Shown one piece after another: positions 59,717 to 64,000 of a stretch of 64,000 bases of DNA (position 1 is the first letter of the stretch; every line of letters starts with the position of its first letter). This DNA is from Gnetum montanum. Lineage: Eukaryota > Streptophyta > Gnetopsida > Gnetales > Gnetaceae. The position numbers and the translations under genes were made by a program. The stretch spans positions 54,478 through 118,477 of the forward strand of contig MNCI01027278.1 in NCBI GenBank assembly GCA_015680685.1, read 5' to 3'. The notes beneath the pieces were generated by a model. That model was not told where the DNA came from, made no database searches, and worked only from the letters and a program-made list of their open reading frames with translations.

Positions 59717-60659
59717 TATAAAAGGACCAAAAAAGGTAGAAGGTAAAGGATGGGTTTCTTATAGAGATCTTAGATACTTGCGTAAGCACACTGTGCAGAA
59801 TGACTGCAACGTCAGTTGTCCGCATTACATGAATTATCGTCCGCCTCAGCCTCTGAATGCAATGAAGCTACAAAATTTTCACAAGAACAAAGTAGTTGCT
59901 GCAATGTTATGGCTTTTCTGGATCTATGCTATCTTCTGTTTCAAGTTTACCTATAGTTACAGTGGTAGTGCTAGCCCCCATTACAGTGGTAGTGCTAGCC
60001 GGCCCCCGCCGCCCCTTACAGGGTGCGCTGTTGCTCTCCTGCGTCTTGTGACTGTAATCATCCTTCTCGCACATGCAAGCCCTGCTCTCTCCGTATTTCT
60101 AAGGTTTACCCATAATGGCTGTGTTACCCCTGTATCCTGGGTTTTATGACTGTAATCATCTTCTCCCGGATTCAATTACTGCTCCAGGTTAAGTGATTTG
60201 ATGGTTAAAGGTTTACTGATATGATTAATAAAACGCTGCTAGATCTACTACGTTGTAACCGGCATCTTTTCTATATCAAAAAATTTATGATAGTTTCCAT
60301 CGTTCAGTTTCTTGTAAATGTTGCCGGAATGACACCAACACCAACGAATAAACAGGGCCTGCATCTTGGAGTTTACGGCAGTAGCCCTTTTAACCATTGT
60401 TAAAATTTTTGGGAACATTGTTTTGACTTTTAAAAAATAATAAACCTTGTAAGATCTTTAAACATAATTAAAAATGAAATTGAAATTTTATCTCCCGGCT
60501 AGAAATATATTTGCGATGAATTTTGAAAATATCCTTAATAAAATTATCAAAGTAATATTTAGAACAAATCAATTAAATTTGCAATCTTACAATTGCATCT
60601 ATATTTAATGTACTCAATGTAAAATATTGCATAAAAATATGTTATTAATCTTCAATATT

Positions 60660-61368
60660 GCATTTGCTAATATTTCAGTTGTTTCAATTAAAGGTGTTAG
60701 TGCTTATTTCAATTGTTTGACGTGGTATTTTTAATTTAAAAATATCAATAATGATTCATTAGTCTTTCAATTTATTGCTAATATATGTTAGGATAGGAAG
60801 GATGACCTGACAGGGTAAGAGCTTTGAACAAGGATGTTGACGTGGCAGTCATTGGTAGGACACAAAAATGCTAACGAACTGCTGCAGAAAGCATGTCAAG
60901 CAATAACTGATATGCTGAATTGTAAATGAACAATAACCAGGATTGATATTTATTCACATATTTCCAAGCTGAGTTCATCATTAGCTTAACCACTTATGTG
61001 TTTTTTACTAAGTTATTGCCAATTCACACTGATTCTGACGTTTTCATTTATAAAATTCAGTGTTTGAGCACTAGGGCTGGCACATGAGCTTGTAGATTAA
61101 CTGTTGAAAATTTAAGTTATCTTTTTATAGAGACTTTGGGGTTGTATTTAAGAATTAAAACAAAGAAATGCAGGTAGATCACATACAAAATTTAGCTGTG
61201 CCTTCAGAAAATGTTAGCCTTCAGCAGCCAATACTTTTCTATACACAAACATGTCTTCATCACTAGACAAAATAGCCCAAGTTTGCCACGTCTAGCATCC
61301 AAATGTGTATAAGCAAAAAACACTTCTCCTAACAAGGCCAACTGATTTGAGCTGACATTTGACAATGT
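60660..61368. repeat. Direct repeat copy R2 in MPC1 intron 2
   Basis: Same orientation as R1, 54 kb downstream and about 0.55 kb before exon 3. The left edge (GCATTTGCTAATATTTCAG) and right edge (GACAATGT) are shared with R1, after which the sequences differ completely. Differences include GATGAC followed by CTGCTGACAGGG in R1 against CTGACAGGG in R2. Confidence 0.9.
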
Positions 61369-61920
61369 GGAACACTAAGTGGGAAAAAAATTAAAATGAA
61401 GGCGAAAAACTATTAATATGTAAGAAATGGCCCTCAAAGCCAAATGAGAGTATGGGATGTGAAATTTTTGGCAGTACTAATTATTTGTAGATATATTTTT
61501 TAAACTACATAATATACAAGCGTTAACTTCTTTGTTGCCTGTGATTTGCATTTTTCACAAGTTTAATCTCAAGGGGTTATGCTGAGATTTATAAGAAATT
61601 AATGACTGCAGATCGCTGGGATTTAGGATGTAATAAAAACAGTTCTGTTCTGTGTACTATATGTTGTAAAGGGATATACTTCAGAATTAGCTAGGGATTT
61701 TATTGAGTAACGAAGAAAATGATCAATGTTAACTATAATGATGGGAACATTCATGCAACAGACTACTTGTTCATTTACTTTTACTTATTAGTCTTTCTTT
61801 AATAATTCTTAGTGTTACTGATTCTTGTTCTCACAGATTCATTACTCTTATGTCCAGTGGTGGTGTTTTTGACACCATAGCTACTTTGTTTTGGCTTCTT
61901 ATGTTTATCTGAATGTGCAG
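61369..61920 (+). other. MPC1: End of MPC1 intron 2
   Basis: Ordinary AT-rich intron with a T-rich tract and GTGCAG acceptor at 61915-61920. Nothing else recognised. Confidence 0.6.
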
Positions 61921-62114
61921 CAATGTGTATATACTCAGGCTTGTTCATGAGATATGCTTGGATGGTTCAGCCTCGCAATTATCTTCTTTTAGCATATCAT
62001 GCCTCAAATGAAGTTGTGCAGTTATATCAGTTGTCATGCTGGGCTTCTGCTCGTGGGTATGTTCTATTCTTTTTTATAGGATCACAAACAAGTGGCTTGT
62101 TCCTTGCTCTATGA
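61921..62114 (+). CDS. MPC1: MPC1 exon 3 (coding end uncertain)
   Basis: Acceptor GTGCAG ends at 61920. The first two bases complete an Ala codon with the last base of exon 2, giving [18 protein letters not shown] and on through the HASNE and QLYQL motifs. After WASARG the frame stays open to TGA at 62112-62114, but the tail after residue G is unlike the Lys/Glu-rich family tail. A good donor, GTATGT, starts at 62057, so the real exon may end at 62056 with a small fourth exon downstream. A possible acceptor near 62526 (TTACAG followed by GGATCAATC) is not convincing. Confidence 0.8.
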
Positions 62115-64000
62115 AATATTCTAATAATTTAAAGTTGTCATTTTCTTAATACTTCTTTTTTCAGGCTAAGCATTTTAGTATGTATATGTATTAAGGCATG
62201 TATATGTATTAAGATAGCCTTTTATTGGTAGTCAGTGATTCTGAAATGAAGTAAACTATTTTTTATTACACAGTTCAGTTTTACCCATTGAAAAGTTACC
62301 CTTTTAAATAAAATATGTTTCATTATATTAGGCCCTTCATTTTAATTACTCATAATCTTCTTTGCCTTGTCCCAGCAAAATGGGGATAGTTACATGAGTT
62401 ATCTTTTGCCATTTTCCTCAATGAAGAGCTAGATCCTTAATGCATTTTAATTGTTGGAAGGTTCAATTCTTTTATTAAGTGATAGGTTTTATATTTAAAT
62501 TTTTTATATAACAAATCTTCTTACAGGGATCAATCAAAGAAGGATGTTGTTGTGCATTGATATTATATGATCTAAAATATCTGTTTGTCAAAACATTCAA
62601 CATGGGGTTTATTGTTTTCTTCCAAATTTTCATTTGGAAGTTAAAGGATTGACATGTTCTAATACTTTGATCCTGAAGATGAAATGTTCAAGTTTACATA
62701 TGAATTATTTTTTCCTTTTAATAAACCCTTAAAATTATATTTTCCTGGTATTTCTCTCTAGTTTGCTTCACCAAAATCAGCTATCAAAATGATGGGATAA
62801 AGGTTATCACAAGGCATGGATTCTATATGTTTGGAACAAAAATTATTGTTTTAACCATAGACAGAAATATTCATACCAATTCTTAAAATATATACAATAG
62901 GCACAACATCGGTCATTTATCATGAGGTAGTTATATGAAATCCCTTATTATAATTGGCTATTCTCTACGCACGTATAGTGTTCTCTCCACTTTCACATTC
63001 ATATACAAGCTTCATAGCACTACATACTTGCAATGGAAACAACGTTACTCTATTCTTAGGAACATGTCATTGCAAGCTTCAACAATTTCATTCATTTCAC
63101 ATAAAGGGGTATGTGTAAACTGTTTGGCTTTAGGCTTGTTTGGAACCTCAAAGAATGACCATTTAGAAGAATTATTAGGAAGTATAATGATACCTTAAGT
63201 GTGATTCGAACTAGAAACCTCTTTCCCACTAATTGCTTTAGCTAATTATCACTAGCTATGTTTGTTACAATGATCTAACCGCTTGAGCTACCTATCATTG
63301 GTTAGGTTTATTGAGGTAGACCCAAGCTATAAGTAGAGCATGGACTAATTGCTCTATGACTTGTAAGAGTCAAATTGGATTTGATACTTTTTTCTGCTGC
63401 CCAGGGTCTATCCACATTTGACAAATTAAATGTTCAGTCAAATTGGATTTGATAAATTTTTCCAAATGGTCAAAGTCCAAAGTGGTATACCACCATTCAT
63501 AATAGTGATGGATCTAGCCACAGATTTGCTCGGTAAGGCATTGACGCCAATTGTTGAATATTCCATCAAGAGAAAAAAACCTGATTTCCTTTTTAGATGG
63601 TGTTAGAAAACAAAGATGTTTGTGTGCTACCTATGATTCATATACATTATGGTCAGATCCTCATGTTGTTAAATCTGTTATGTAGGTTGATGATCATTTG
63701 ATACCTTCTTCAACCTGCTATTCACTATCAATATGGATTTGGGTCTCAAAGTTTCGTAAACGTTTTTGTCTAGAAAATGCACATAACTGTTGGAATTTTC
63801 CGTAGCACATTATCCACTAAAATATGCAGAAAGTTTTCTTCATTGATAGGATTCTGTAGATTTCGGAATAAAGCATCTAAGACTCTCTGGCAGTCTCGTG
63901 CAGATATCAGCATAGTAGCTTAAAACGACGTAAATGATGCTGCAACAGACCAACCTCGGAATTGTTGGTGACTCATTGGTAATCAATTTTTCATTCAGTT
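62115..64000. other. Downstream flank of MPC1 exon 3
   Basis: AT-rich with no recognised gene. If exon 3 ends at 62056, the true last exon may lie here or beyond the window. The frame 62935-63198 has no family match known to me. Confidence 0.45.
63200..63300 (-). repeat. tRNA-like SINE remnant
   Basis: On the minus strand an A-box-like TAGCTCAAGCGG (63290-63279) is followed about 75 bases later by a B-box-like AGTTCGAATCAC (63212-63201). No acceptor stem or anticodon arm folds convincingly, so this is a tRNA-derived repeat rather than a tRNA gene. Confidence 0.45.

Larger units (their letters stand above)
57501..60659. other. Intron 2 sequence between element C and repeat R2
   Basis: AT-rich, with no transposon termini recognised. 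The sequence GTTAGCAAATAT.(G/C)TTACA recurs at about 58179 and 58635, suggesting a diverged dispersed duplication. 59470-59712 holds a two-unit duplication. 59960-60000 has a 24-base tandem duplication (TTACAGTGGTAGTGCTAGCC, twice). Confidence 0.5.
5819..62114 (+). pseudogene. MPC1: Mitochondrial pyruvate carrier 1-like gene, three exons, premature TAG in exon 2
   Basis: MPC1 is a small inner-membrane protein that pairs with MPC2-type subunits to bring pyruvate into the mitochondrial matrix. Exons at 5819-5914, 6189-6243 and from 61921 together cover the family almost end to end: FLNSPVGPKTTHFWG..ANWGFV, then DM.KPPDLISGNMT, then [22 protein letters not shown]. Introns follow GT...AG, and the phases (0 then 1) restore the family reading frame. 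Two features suggest decay: codon TAG at 6204-6206, where related proteins have Gln or Asn, and Cys for the usual Arg in QLYQLSRW. Both fit C-to-T change. Intron 2 is 55.7 kb and full of retrotransposons. It may be a recent pseudogene, a defective allele or a sequencing error at one base. Confidence 0.8.

Noticed and set aside
63200-63300. Possible tRNA gene on the minus strand
   Set aside because: A-box and B-box-like motifs are present but the acceptor and anticodon stems do not fold, so it is a SINE-like remnant.

Overview
The window is nuclear DNA from a seed plant with a large, repeat-filled genome. A gymnosperm (conifer, cycad or Ginkgo type) is the best guess. Three conserved exons of one ordinary plant gene are spread over 56 kb, and almost everything between them is decayed Ty3/gypsy LTR retrotransposon sequence. 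The species is inferred; nothing in the sequence fixes it.

The only host gene I recognise is a mitochondrial pyruvate carrier subunit, MPC1 type, on the + strand: exon 1 at 5819-5914, exon 2 at 6189-6243 and exon 3 from 61921. Splice sites and phases agree, but exon 2 carries an in-frame TAG (6204-6206), so this copy is either broken or misread at one base. Intron 2 is 55.7 kb long. Two 0.7-kb direct repeats (6406-7110 and 60660-61368) lie near its ends.

Layout. 1-4685 is an inverted mosaic of an Athila-like element (family A). 4686-5818 is the upstream flank of MPC1 with a 0.25-kb tandem duplication. 6244-14789 is AT-rich intron with a receptor-like cytoplasmic kinase pseudogene and a 5'-truncated LINE. 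14790-18046 holds two minus-strand family A remnants. 18047-20490 is the 5' end of a Tat-like element (E) fused to an LRR pseudogene (20491-21495). 21502-57500 is one nested stack. The outer element C (gag-protease, no reverse transcriptase) was split by element A (23716-32403, duplicated site GTAAG) and by the 21-kb Tat/Ogre-like element B (33278-54468, duplicated site CTTAG). A in turn carries solo LTR D (27679-29251, site CCATG) and B carries solo LTR F (38982-40650, site GGCAC). At all four nested sites the flanks match around one copy of a 5-bp duplication, and in three of them the host reading frame resumes in phase. 57501-61920 is intron remainder, and 61921-64000 is exon 3 and its downstream flank.

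Element B is the most interesting unit. It has gag, protease, reverse transcriptase, a Ty3-type RNase H, a second RNase H and integrase, which together mark the Tat/Ogre lineage. Between protease and reverse transcriptase it carries a long minus-strand ORF relic resembling the antisense genes of Tat elements. Three tandem arrays sharing one core motif punctuate it, and its LTRs are packed with short palindromes built on GCTACGCTA. No rRNA, tRNA gene, CRISPR or bacterial-type feature was found.
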